DNA of 42,484 nucleotides, taken from contig CAJUIQ010000015.1 of the NCBI GenBank assembly GCA_910586545.1, positions 1-42,484 of the forward strand, read 5' to 3'. The position numbers were made by a program, and so were the translations under genes. Positions 15,499-24,600 of the stretch are shown in pieces (positions within the stretch are counted from its first letter, which is position 1; each line of letters starts with the position of its first letter). The stretch comes from an uncultured Eubacteriales bacterium (GTDB lineage: Bacteria; Bacillota; Clostridia; Oscillospirales; CAG-272). Below the pieces are notes generated by a model. The model searched no databases. It worked only from the letters and a program-made list of their open reading frames with translations, and had not been told where the DNA came from.

Positions 15499-15527
15499 TT
15501 GCATAAAAGAGTCTTTTCTTTTATAAT
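15499..15527 (+). promoter_or_regulatory. Candidate sigma-A promoter for the decarboxylase operon
   Basis: TTGCAT (15499-15504), 17-bp spacer, TATAAT (15522-15527). The transcript would have a leader of about 165 nt. It includes a small TGACAG/CTGTCA hairpin near 15576-15592 but nothing I recognise as a riboswitch. Confidence 0.55.
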
Positions 15528-15698
15528 AAATTAAAATGGGGTGGAATGGGAACTTGCTGTTCATATCTAAAAAATGACAGGGGTGCTGTCAAGAATTTCG
15601 GCCTTTTTAGAAATAGTATAAAATATGAGTGTATGCTTTCCCTCTGCCTGTTTTTACCATATTAACTTACAAATTTATAGATACCCGGAGGACAGCGA

Positions 15699-17210
15699 AT
15701 GGACAAGAAAAATTTAGACGCGATTCGGGCCGCTTTGAAATCGGCCGGAGTCAAAACTGCTGCCGCCCTGCGGAGTCTTCTCGCGGAAACGGACGCCTTT
15801 GCCGACGCCCCTGCGGAAAGCCTCACCGCGCGCGGAAGAATTGCCGCCTTATTTGATGAAGGCACTTTTATGGAAAGCGGCGCATATGTGCGCAGACGTG
15901 TCAGTGAACTGGATACAGCTGCAGAAGATGCTTTTGAAGGCGTTATTTGCGGTTGGGGTTCTGTTGCCGGACAACTGGTATACGCATTTAGTCAGGACTA
16001 TTCCAGAACGAAAGGCGCCATCAGCGAAGCGCACAGTAAAAAGATTGCGGAAATTTATCGCCTCGCTATAGAAAACGGCGCACCAATTATCGGTATATTT
16101 GATTCAGCCGGTGCTCTTATGCCGGAGGGCGTGCGTGCATTGGCAGGTTATAGTACATTGATGCAGTGTACCGCTGCCGCATCCGGTGTCATTCCTCAAA
16201 TTGCTATAATTCCTGGTACCTGTGCGGGAAGCGCTGCTGTAGTAGCAGGCATGTTCGACTTTCTAATTATTTCTCAGTCAAAGGGATGCGTGAGTTTTAA
16301 TGCGCCTTTCGTATTGGGAGACAGCGAAGCCGGCAAATCAGAGTTTGTTACCAAGAGCGGCTTGGCTGCTCTGACAGGTACTGGAGACGGGGACTGCATT
16401 GCTAAGGCAAAGCTGCTTCTCTCCTATCTTCCTATGAATAATCAGGAAGGTACGATCACCGCCAGTACGCAAGACGATTTAAACAGGCTTGTAGATTTGT
16501 CGGCTTATACAAGCAGCGAAAATGCAACGGATTTAATCAGTGCTGTTTCCGATAGCGGATCCTTCCTGGAACTCTACGCTGCATACGGGAAAGAAATTGT
16601 TACAGGCTTTGTCACATTAGGCGGAACAGTAGTAGGTATTATTGCAAACCAAAAATGTGTAAACGGTGGTATACTCACTGCTTCCGCTGCCAGAAAGGCA
16701 TCCAGAATGGTTACTTTTTGTGACAGCTTCCATATTCCTGTTGTTACACTGCTTAATTCCAAAGGACCAGATGTCTCTATAGAAGCAGAAGCTTCGACTT
16801 ATGCCAGCGAGCTGGCTAAACTTGCTTTCGCATATTCCAGTGCAAAAACTCCGCTTATTACCGTAATCGTAGGAGAAGCATATGGGGCAGTATTTTCGCT
16901 TATGGGCGCGAAAGCGCTGGGAGCCGATGTTGTTCTTGCCCTGGAAAGCGCTAAAGTTGGCGTGATGCCTGCATCTACAGCTGTTGCTTTTTTGTGGAAT
17001 GACCAGATCAGTGAAGATGTTTCCAGAGAGGATTTGGAAAAACAGTGGGATGAAACGGTCGGGTCTCCTGTAGCTGCCGCATCAGCAGGCGAAATCGACG
17101 ATATTATCGATGGAGCTGAACTGCGTCAGCGTATTGGCGGTGCGGTAATGATGCTGTCTGCCAAAAGCAAAAGGGTACCTGTTAGACGGCACTTAAATAT
17201 GCCCCTTTGA
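15699..17210 (+). CDS. Biotin-dependent carboxyltransferase subunit, MmdA-like
   Basis: Crotonase-fold carboxyltransferase of the acyl-CoA carboxylase/decarboxylase family, expected to move a carboxyl group between a CoA ester and the carrier biotin. 503 residues with N and C halves: the N half has LTARGRIAALFDEGTF (about 43-58) and IIGIFDSAGALMPEGV near 130 then SGVIPQIAIIPGTCAGSAA; the C half has GGTVVGIIANQ and NGGILTASAARKASRMVTFCD. The canonical family carries DSGGARIQEG, TGP and FxGGSLG-type elements; here these are DSAGALMPEG and altered glycine loops, so the substrate may not be methylmalonyl-CoA. CCGGAGG precedes the ATG. First gene of a five-gene operon with Na+ pump subunits, so it probably works as a decarboxylase. 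Confidence 0.8.
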   Translation: MDKKNLDAIRAALKSAGVKTAAALRSLLAETDAFADAPAESLTARGRIAALFDEGTFMESGAYVRRRVSELDTAAEDAFEGVICGWGSVAGQLVYAFSQDYSRTKGAISEAHSKKIAEIYRLAIENGAPIIGIFDSAGALMPEGVRALAGYSTLMQCTAAASGVIPQIAIIPGTCAGSAAVVAGMFDFLIISQSKGCVSFNAPFVLGDSEAGKSEFVTKSGLAALTGTGDGDCIAKAKLLLSYLPMNNQEGTITASTQDDLNRLVDLSAYTSSENATDLISAVSDSGSFLELYAAYGKEIVTGFVTLGGTVVGIIANQKCVNGGILTASAARKASRMVTFCDSFHIPVVTLLNSKGPDVSIEAEASTYASELAKLAFAYSSAKTPLITVIVGEAYGAVFSLMGAKALGADVVLALESAKVGVMPASTAVAFLWNDQISEDVSREDLEKQWDETVGSPVAAASAGEIDDIIDGAELRQRIGGAVMMLSAKSKRVPVRRHLNMPL

Positions 17211-17222
17211 ATGGAGGCTTAA

Positions 17223-17645
17223 ATGATGTATATTGCAAATTACAGATCCCTTTTGGATGCCGCCACGACTATGTCTGTTAGTGAACGGCTCCTGTATGGG
17301 CTGCAGGTTTTTGTCATCGGAATTTGTACTGTATTTATTGTGCTGGCAATACTTTGGGGTGTTATGGCGCTGTTCAAATTGTTTTTCTACACGATTCCAA
17401 ATAATAAGAAAAACGTGCAAAAGGGCGACGCCAATGTTAAAAAAGTAGAAAATATCCCATCCTTAGAAGAAATTCCTTTAGCCGCACCACCTGCAAACGA
17501 TACCCAGCTAATCGCTGTGATTACTGCGGCTATTGCCGCGTATAACGATTCCTGCGGCAATACACTTCCCTTCCGTGTGGTTTCCTATAGACGTACAGCA
17601 GGTGCCGGTGGATGGAATGGCGCAGCTAATGACACAACATTATAA
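17223..17645 (+). CDS. Sodium-pump decarboxylase gamma subunit (OadG/MmdD-like)
   Basis: Small single-span membrane subunit that holds the carboxyltransferase on the beta-subunit pump. A hydrophobic helix spans about residues 26-52 (VFVIGICTVFIVLAILWGVMA), followed by a charged linker and the conserved ELIAVITAAIAAY-like segment near 97-109, then an FRVVSYRR motif and short tail. At 140 residues it resembles the longer Firmicute OadG proteins. GGAGG lies 5 bases before the first of two adjacent ATGs; 12 bp after the carboxyltransferase stop. Confidence 0.85.
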   Translation: MMYIANYRSLLDAATTMSVSERLLYGLQVFVIGICTVFIVLAILWGVMALFKLFFYTIPNNKKNVQKGDANVKKVENIPSLEEIPLAAPPANDTQLIAVITAAIAAYNDSCGNTLPFRVVSYRRTAGAGGWNGAANDTTL

Positions 17646-17663
17646 AATTTGGAGGAAAAGAAT

Positions 17664-18053
17664 ATGAAAAAATATACCATTACCGTTAACGGCACTGCAT
17701 ATGAAGTTTTGGTTGAGGAAGGCGCTTCGGGCAGCGCGGCGCCGGCCGCCGCTCCTGTGAGTGCGCCCGCTGCCACTCCCGCACCCGTACCTACACCCGC
17801 CGCAGCGCCGGTTCCGGCTGCTCCTGCTGGCGCACAGGGTGCTATACAGGTAAAAGCGCCTATGCCGGGTACCATTCTGAAAATGAATGTTAAAGTAGGC
17901 GATAAAATTGAGCCAAATGGTCTTGTTTGTATTTTGGAAGCCATGAAAATGGAAAATGAAATCTTCAGCGAAAATGGTGGTACGATTGCCAGCATCAACG
18001 CCCCGGTCGGTACTTCCGTACAAACCGGAGATGTTATTATTACACTTAACTAA
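17664..18053 (+). CDS. Biotin carboxyl carrier subunit
   Basis: Carries the carboxyl group from the carboxyltransferase to the membrane pump. 129 residues in three parts: an N-terminal 20-residue strand region (KKYTITVNGTAYEVLV), a proline/alanine-rich flexible linker (about 24-58) and a C-terminal biotinyl domain with EAMKMEN, the biotinylated lysine being K95. The ATG at 17664 has GGAGG 8 bases upstream; an in-frame TTG at 17649 overlaps that site and is not used. Being separate, it can serve both the MmdA-like subunit and OadA, which itself lacks a biotinyl domain. Confidence 0.95.
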   Translation: MKKYTITVNGTAYEVLVEEGASGSAAPAAAPVSAPAATPAPVPTPAAAPVPAAPAGAQGAIQVKAPMPGTILKMNVKVGDKIEPNGLVCILEAMKMENEIFSENGGTIASINAPVGTSVQTGDVIITLN

Positions 18054-18085
18054 ACTGAAAACGCTTTTGAAAGGATACATGTATT

Positions 18086-19261
18086 ATGCTTGAAGCTGTT
18101 CAAAATTTTGTAAGCAGTACAGGTATTGCAAAGCTTTTTCAGGATGGAAACTGGAAATGCTTAATCATGTTTGTTATCGCTGGTGTTTTAATTTACTTAG
18201 CGATTGCCAAACAATTTGAGCCACTTCTCCTACTTCCAATTTCTATTGGTATGGTACTTACAAATCTTCCTGGTGTGACTTTGTTTAATTTGAATTTCTT
18301 TATTGGAGAAGAAATCAATTTCGGACAAATTCTTCATGACGGTGGTTTGCTGGACCTGCTTTATCTTGGTGTAAAGCTTGGAATATACCCTTCGCTTATA
18401 TTTATCGGTATCGGTGCGATGACTGATTTTACCGCACTCATATCCAATCCAAAAAGTTTTCTGATCGGCGCAGGTGCACAGCTTGGCGTTTTTGTTGCCT
18501 TTTTTCTGGCACTGGGATCCGGATTCTTTTCACCGCAGGAAGCTGCCGCTATCGGTATTATCGGCGGCGCAGACGGTCCTACGGCAATTCTAGTAACCAA
18601 AATACTCGCGCCATCTCTTCTTGGGGCTATCGCTATTGCTGCGTATAGCTATATGGCGCTGATTCCTATGATTCAGCCTCCCTTTATGAAGCTGCTCACC
18701 ACAGAGAAAGAACGCAAAATTCGTATGAGTGCCCTGCGTCCTATATCACAATTGGAAAAGATTCTATTCCCTGTTGTTGTAACAGCCGTTGTTGGCTTTA
18801 TTGTTCCGGATGCTGTTCCTCTGGTAGGATGTCTTATGTTCGGAAATCTTTTAAACGTCTGCGGTGTTACAGACAGACTTTCTAAAACGGCTCAGAATGA
18901 ATTGATTAATATTGTCACCATCTTCTTAGGACTTACAGTTGGAGCTACAGCCAGCGCTGAAAACTTCCTGAAGGTGCAAACATTGCTGATCATTGCCTGC
19001 GGTCTGGCTGCTTTTATGGTTTCTACTATGGGCGGTTTGATTACCGCAAAGATCATGAATGTACTTTCCGGTGGAAAAATCAATCCTTTGATCGGATCCG
19101 CCGGTGTGTCTGCCGTTCCTATGGCAGCTCGTGTATCTCAAAAGGTTGGTCAGGAATATGATCCATCCAACTTCCTGCTGATGCACGCTATGGGACCAAA
19201 TGTTGCCGGTGTTATCGGTTCTGCCGTGGCTGCCGGTGTGTTCCTGTCTTGGAACTGGTAA
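18086..19261 (+). CDS. oadB: Sodium-translocating decarboxylase beta subunit
   Basis: Integral membrane pump of oxaloacetate/methylmalonyl-CoA/glutaconyl-CoA decarboxylases: it decarboxylates carboxybiotin and exports Na+. The 391 residues contain about nine to eleven hydrophobic segments. The signature GGADGPT at 160-166 includes the Na+-site aspartate D163, and the second half-site is represented by IGSAGVSAVPMAARV near residue 335. The length and motifs are normal. It is 32 bp after the carrier gene, with GAAAGGA upstream of the ATG. Confidence 0.96.
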   Translation: MLEAVQNFVSSTGIAKLFQDGNWKCLIMFVIAGVLIYLAIAKQFEPLLLLPISIGMVLTNLPGVTLFNLNFFIGEEINFGQILHDGGLLDLLYLGVKLGIYPSLIFIGIGAMTDFTALISNPKSFLIGAGAQLGVFVAFFLALGSGFFSPQEAAAIGIIGGADGPTAILVTKILAPSLLGAIAIAAYSYMALIPMIQPPFMKLLTTEKERKIRMSALRPISQLEKILFPVVVTAVVGFIVPDAVPLVGCLMFGNLLNVCGVTDRLSKTAQNELINIVTIFLGLTVGATASAENFLKVQTLLIIACGLAAFMVSTMGGLITAKIMNVLSGGKINPLIGSAGVSAVPMAARVSQKVGQEYDPSNFLLMHAMGPNVAGVIGSAVAAGVFLSWNW

Positions 19262-19297
19262 ATTCCATATATTCTAAAAAGAAAGGCTTAGCACAAT

Positions 19298-20695
19298 ATG
19301 GCTAAAGTTAAAATTACTGAAACGGTACTGCGTGACTCTCATCAGTCGCTTTTTGCCACACGTATGCCTACCGATGAAATGCTTCCTATTCTAGGCGAAC
19401 TAGACAAGGTCGGATATCACTCCCTAGAAGCCTGGGGCGGCGCGACTTTTGATTCCTGCCTCCGTTTTTTAAATGAAGATCCATGGGAACGGCTTCGTAA
19501 AATTCGCAATGGCGCAAAAAATACCAAACTGCAAATGCTGTTCCGAGGACAAAATATTTTGGGATATCGCCACTATTCCGACGATGTGGTAGAATATTTT
19601 GTGCAGAAATCTATTGCTAACGGGATCGATATCCTGCGTATTTTCGACGCCCTTAACGATGCGCGTAACTTAAAAACCGCCATCGACGCCACAAAAAAAG
19701 AAGGCGGACATGTACAAGCCGCTATCAGCTATACTACCAGTCCCTATCACACAAATGCGTCTTTTGCAGAATATGCAAAGCAACTGGAAGAAATGGGCGC
19801 GGATTCCATTTGTATAAAAGACATGGCCGGATTGCTGAAGCCGTACAGCGCGTATGAACTGGTAAAAACATTGAAAGAGACGGTTTCCATTCCGATCCAG
19901 CTCCATACCCACTATACCTCTGGTCTGGCTTCTATGACTGTTTTAAAAGCAATAGAAGCTGGCGTTGATATTGTAGACACAGCTATTTCTCCGCTTGCTA
20001 TGGGTACTTCTCAACCACCTACAGAGCCTTTGGTGGCTACTCTAGAAGGTACGGAATATGATACAGGCATTGACTTGAAACAGCTGGATGTTATTTGCAA
20101 GTACTTTACACCTATTCGGGAAAAATATTTAGAATCTGGACTGCTGGATCCCAAGGTTTTGAAAGTAGACGTAAATGCCCTGCTCTATCAGGTTCCTGGT
20201 GGAATGCTTTCCAATCTTGTTTCCCAGCTAAAACAGGCGGGACAGTCTGAAAAGCTGGATGAAGTTCTGGCAGAAGTGCCGCGGGTACGTGAAGATGCTG
20301 GTTATCCGCCTCTGGTTACGCCTTCTTCTCAGATCGTGGGAACACAGGCGGTGTTAAATGTTATTGGCGGCGAACGGTATAAAATGGTTTCCAAAGAATT
20401 TAAAGGGTTGATCCGCGGCGAGTATGGTAAATGTCCTGCTCCGATTTCCGATGCATTCCGCAAAAAAATCATTGGGAACGAAGAACCGATTACTTGCCGT
20501 CCCGCTGACAAGCTGGAACCGGAATTGGATACCCTGCGTAAAAAATGCGCAAAGTATCTCGAACAGGATGAGGATGTTTTGTCCTATGCACTGTTTGAAC
20601 AGGTTGCTACGAAGTTTTTCGAATATAGAAAAGCGAAAAAGTATGGAATTGATATGGACAATGCCGATAAAGAAGCGCAGGTACACCCCGTTTAA
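19298..20695 (+). CDS. oadA: Oxaloacetate decarboxylase alpha subunit without biotin domain
   Basis: TIM-barrel carboxyltransferase that transfers the carboxyl group of oxaloacetate to biotin, giving pyruvate; related to the pyruvate carboxylase C-terminal half. Motifs: RDSHQSLFATRM (12-23) with the metal aspartate, GGATFD near 47, the carbamylated-lysine segment CIKDMAGLL near 170 and the metal-binding LHTHYTSG near 206. The 465 residues end after the post-barrel domain, so the biotinyl domain seen in enterobacterial OadA is absent and the carrier encoded two genes upstream must act in trans. AAAGAAAGG is upstream of the ATG. Last gene of the operon. Confidence 0.95.
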   Translation: MAKVKITETVLRDSHQSLFATRMPTDEMLPILGELDKVGYHSLEAWGGATFDSCLRFLNEDPWERLRKIRNGAKNTKLQMLFRGQNILGYRHYSDDVVEYFVQKSIANGIDILRIFDALNDARNLKTAIDATKKEGGHVQAAISYTTSPYHTNASFAEYAKQLEEMGADSICIKDMAGLLKPYSAYELVKTLKETVSIPIQLHTHYTSGLASMTVLKAIEAGVDIVDTAISPLAMGTSQPPTEPLVATLEGTEYDTGIDLKQLDVICKYFTPIREKYLESGLLDPKVLKVDVNALLYQVPGGMLSNLVSQLKQAGQSEKLDEVLAEVPRVREDAGYPPLVTPSSQIVGTQAVLNVIGGERYKMVSKEFKGLIRGEYGKCPAPISDAFRKKIIGNEEPITCRPADKLEPELDTLRKKCAKYLEQDEDVLSYALFEQVATKFFEYRKAKKYGIDMDNADKEAQVHPV

Positions 20696-20700
20696 TATAG

Positions 20701-20741
20701 AGTAAAGAAAAAAGCGCACATAGTGCGCTTTTTTCTTTACT
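20701..20741. terminator. Bidirectional terminator with a 19-bp perfect stem
   Basis: AGTAAAGAAAAAAGCGCAC and its exact complement around an ATA loop. The flanks give a T-run on each strand, so it ends oadA on the plus strand and the DUF1540 gene on the minus strand. Confidence 0.93.
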
Positions 20742-20769
20742 AAAAACCGTCCAATTCGGGCTGCCAATT

Positions 20770-20949
20770 TTAGTGGCAGCAGTCACTTGCTCCAAGTACA
20801 AAAGACTCGCAATCTGTACACTGGACAACTGTGGGATTCGACTCGTGCGTGCCTACCTGAATCTTATCCAGAACGCAGTAACCGTTGTGAGAGTTGTTTG
20901 CGCACTGTTCAACAGAACAGGCAATGCAGTGATTTGCCTTTTTTTCCAT
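20770..20949 (-). CDS. DUF1540-family small cysteine-rich protein
   Basis: A 59-residue protein with eight cysteines or more in the pattern CIAC, C-(8)-C, CTDC and a final CCH; the segment C-x8-CVLDKIQVG and CTDCESFV match DUF1540, a family common in spore-forming Clostridia and of unknown function, probably metal-binding. The start ATG at 20949 has GAGG 8 bases upstream. The stop is followed by the bidirectional terminator. It is on the strand opposite to the decarboxylase operon and divergent from two coat-protein genes. Probably missed by length filters. Confidence 0.85.
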   Translation of the reverse strand: MEKKANHCIACSVEQCANNSHNGYCVLDKIQVGTHESNPTVVQCTDCESFVLGASDCCH

Positions 20950-21000
20950 TTGTCATGCCTCGGTTTCTTCAATTGGAATCAAGAATGATTCCGTAGTTAT

Positions 21001-21029
21001 TGTATCCGCTGTATGTGAAAACATACACT
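21001..21029 (+). promoter_or_regulatory. Possible sigma-E-type promoter for the coat genes
   Basis: CATACACT (21022-21029) fits the sigma-E -10 consensus CATACAHT; TGTATCC (21001-21007) sits 14 bp upstream but is a poor -35. The -10 is embedded in the dyad TGTATGT-GAAA-ACATACA (21010-21027). Confidence 0.3.
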
Positions 21030-21133
21030 CAATCCATTTGCAAAATTTAGAAAAAAATATTTTTTGTGCATATTCTCATCTGGAAGTACAAATACTGATG
21101 GTGCAATACAAAATATTATTAGGAGGCAATTGT

Positions 21134-21310
21134 ATGACACCGAAAGAACTTTTGTATGTGGAAGATGCCCTGGGACATGAAAAATATTTTCAAACAGCAT
21201 GCAAAGAATACTCTAATCAGATTCAGGATGCACAGCTGAAAACCTGCATCGAGCAGATGGCACAGAAGCATCAGCAGATTTTCCAGAGCTTTTACAGCTT
21301 ATTGGGATAA
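21134..21310 (+). CDS. CotF-like spore coat protein, short
   Basis: A 58-residue helical protein, MTPKELLYVEDALGHEK at its start, then two predicted helices ending HQQIFQSFYSLLG. It resembles the half-domain of CotF/YhcQ-type ferritin-like coat proteins and forms a pair with the next gene, 23 bp downstream. A perfect AGGAGG site lies 7 bases before the ATG at 21134, which rules out the longer upstream reading. Presumably made in the mother cell; similar pairs are known in Clostridia. Confidence 0.68.
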   Translation: MTPKELLYVEDALGHEKYFQTACKEYSNQIQDAQLKTCIEQMAQKHQQIFQSFYSLLG

Positions 21311-21333
21311 TTGGAGAAAGGAAAATTTAAAAA

Positions 21334-21579
21334 ATGGACGATAAAAATCTTATGGAAAATATTCTCCTTTTGGAGAAGGGCGTATGCGACTTGTATATGC
21401 ATGGAACCTTGGAATCTTCCACAGCAAATATTCATCAGGCATTTAATACCGCACTGCATGATTCTCTTACTATGCAGGATACCATTTATAGCACGATGGC
21501 CGCAAAAGGTTGGTATCCTACCGAACAGGCCGATCAGAACAAAATTAGTGCAGTAAAGCAAAAATTTAGTGCCCAATAA
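21334..21579 (+). CDS. CotF-family spore coat protein
   Basis: 81 residues with the coat F pattern: MENILLLEKGVCDLYMHGTLE, then a second helix and the characteristic GWYPTE near residue 59. In Bacillus CotF is proteolytically processed and sits in the coat; this is a minimal single-domain form. GGAGAAAGGAAA lies upstream of the ATG. The gene ends in a terminator shared with the minus-strand repair gene. Confidence 0.75.
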   Translation: MDDKNLMENILLLEKGVCDLYMHGTLESSTANIHQAFNTALHDSLTMQDTIYSTMAAKGWYPTEQADQNKISAVKQKFSAQ

Positions 21580-21611
21580 AAAAAGTCCCGGCCATGGCCG
21601 GGACTTTTTTT
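21578..21611. terminator. Bidirectional terminator
   Basis: Stem GTCCCGGCC / GGCCGGGAC with AT at the tip, flanked by A7 and T7. It ends the coat genes (plus) and the EndoQ-UvrD gene (minus). Confidence 0.94.
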
Positions 21612-21631
21612 AGCGAGAAGTCCATATAACA

Positions 21632-24600
21632 TCAAAAAAACGAAAGCTGCTCCGCTAGGCGTTCCCGTCGAGCAATGGTTTCCTGAGCAACGTCACCAGG
21701 AAGCTCCTGTAAAAAGCAAGAAAAATTCGGACTGGAGGTTAGAATCAGTTCCTCACGTGCCCGCGTCATTCCTACATAAAATAGACGCCGTTCCTCCTCC
21801 AAATTTGTCGGGCTTCCCTGAGTCTCTAAAGGCAGCATTCCCTCCTTCACACCAGCTATAAACACCGCAGGAAATTCTAGCCCCTTGGAACCATGCAGCG
21901 TCATTAACTTTACCGCGCCCGATTTCCAATTCTTGCCCGCAGCGCGGCAGATATCTGCATCCTCACCTAAAATCAGCATATTCCATAACTCTTGAAAGCT
22001 ATCATGAAAAATTGCTGTATTTTTAAGAGAATCCAACGCCGGAGAAGCGCCATATTGTTCTTCCCAAAGAGCAATTAACTTCCAAGGCTTTTCCTTTTTC
22101 ATCATAGGAAGCCACTCTTCTATCATCAATATCCAAGATTTTAAAATCTCGTTTTCCATGGCAATCTCAAAAAAAGCCTGTGAGTCTACTTCTTTTTGTT
22201 TTTCAGAGATTTTCTTAATTTGTATGATTAAATCTTCTGGGCATTTCCACAGCAGACGGAGTGCTGTTTCAACAGAATTTCCATCATACGGCGCCTGCAA
22301 AAATCGAAGAAAAGCGAGGGGGCCTCGTACCTCATCTACATCCAAAAATGTATCACGTCCGCTGATCACGCAAGGGATATCATCATGCTGCAAACATTTT
22401 TCTATAAGTTTCAACTGCCGATGGGTGCGGCAAAGTACAGCAATATCCGAAAAAGAACGGTTGGCCCGCTCCTGGCGTATATTTTGTGCTTCCAGCATAT
22501 CAATCCCGCCGGTCATGAGCCCAATTTCCTTAGCAATAAAGATTCCTTCTGCAAAGTCATCTTTTGCTCGGACAAGACGCACCTGAACATCAGAAGACCG
22601 ATTGGCCGAAAGATGTCGAATGCCACCAGGGTTTCTATTGATCACAGGCAGGGCTGCATGTAAAACCTCTGGTGTAGAACGGTAGTTTTCTAAAAGACGA
22701 ATGATCTGAAGCTCTGGGCAATCATCAGATAACCGCTTAAAGCAATTGCCGTTTGCTCCACGAAATCCATAAATGGACTGATCAGGATCGCCTATAACAA
22801 AAAGACTCTTGCTTTTCTGACTCCAATTTTGCACAAGAGTATACTGTACATCGTTGATATCCTGAAACTCATCTACCAGTAAATAGGAAAAGCATTTTCG
22901 ATTTGAAATATCCAGCTTCAAGGCCTCTGTCAGCAGGTCATCAAAATCAAACAAACGCTGCTGCCGTAGCCGGAGACAGTACGCCTCGTACAGTGTCTTG
23001 TCCAGTCCAACGACCTCAGGATCTATACCGTTTTTTATGCGGGATACCGCCTGAAGAAAGCTCCCAGCACTTCCCTTATTATCCGCATTGTCTAGAACCG
23101 CAGCGGCAATCGTAAGTGCATCGACTCGACTGATCAGCTGCACATCACCCAATAATTTCAAGCAAATAGCATGAAAAGTTCCAATAGTCATCGGTGCTAC
23201 GGCGCGCTTGCCACCCAATCGCTTTTCCAGCCGCTGCCGCATTTCAGTAGCGGCTTTATTGGTAAAGGTGACTGCGGTGATCTCATCTGGGTGAACACCC
23301 AATTCTTCCACTAAATAGGCAATACGAGAGACCAAAGTCTTTGTCTTCCCGGTACCAGGTCCGGCGACTACTGCTATTGCCGGCTGGGCGGAAGAAACCG
23401 CCTCTTTTTGTGCAGGATTCAATGTTTCGCTTTGCTGCGATGCCCGTATGGTTGCGTGCGCATCGGAAAGCTTTTTTTGCTTACTTTGGACATGCTGCCG
23501 TTTTGTCTTTTTCTCTACCATTCCAGTATCAGCAAAAGATATCTGCCCATTGAATTGCTCTCTCTCCGCAGGAGTTAAAAGCGAAATAGTACCATATTCT
23601 CCGTCAAATCCAGCTTTTCTGTTCACTTGACCAATTCTGAGGCGACGTATTCCCTCTGCCACACAAGGACCGGCCACCTGTTCTACATCTTCAATAGGAG
23701 CCGCACGCAAAATATAAAATTCCGGCCCTAAGCTATGCAACATTTGTTCGTACAGTTCTATCGTCTTCTTACAAGAGGAGGAACAACCTTGAGAAGCGGA
23801 AATAACCTCCGGAAGAGGAACAAGACTTTCAAATGGTTTCGCCTTTTGGGGACAAAAGTTTTCGGGTCTGTCAGCCAACTCCTCCACCCGATGTTCTACG
23901 CCAATTGTCAGCTTCTTTCCGCATACCGGACAACGTCCTTCATGCGCAGCTGTTTCAGCAGGAGTGAAACAAATACCACAGTTGCGATGTCCATCCAAAT
24001 GATATTTGCCTTCCTCTGGAAAAAACTCTACTGTTCCTTCAAATCCTTTTCCCGTTCGAATTGCCTCTACTAAAGCAGAATAGGAGAAATCTGTAGTATC
24101 CAGTAGATTGGCCTCCCGTCCCAGCTTAGCAGGAGAATGCGCATCGGAGTTGGATATCAGGGTAAGTCCATCTAACGCGGATACCCGCCAATTCATAGGA
24201 GGATCAGACGATAATCCAGTTTCCACGGCATGAATATGCGGCGCCATGTCATCAAAGCAGGCTTCTATTGTATCGAATCCAGAAAAAGCGCCAAACATGG
24301 AAAAATGAGGTGTCCAGATATGAGCTGGAATAAGCTCTGCATCCGGGCAGACATCCAATGTCAGTTCCAATAAATCTCTGCTATCCAGACCCAAAATCGG
24401 CCTCCCATCAGAATGAATATTGCCTATAGCTTCCAGCCTGGCAGACAGTTCGTCGGCCGCCTCTAGACTTGGAAGAAGAATCAAGTTGTGCACTTTGCGG
24501 GTTCTGCCATCTCGTTTGTAAATAGAGCTGATCTCTCCCGTCACTATAAAGCGAGGTGCGTTGCCAGGCATAGCTCCGGGAAGCTGCATATCATCCCGCA

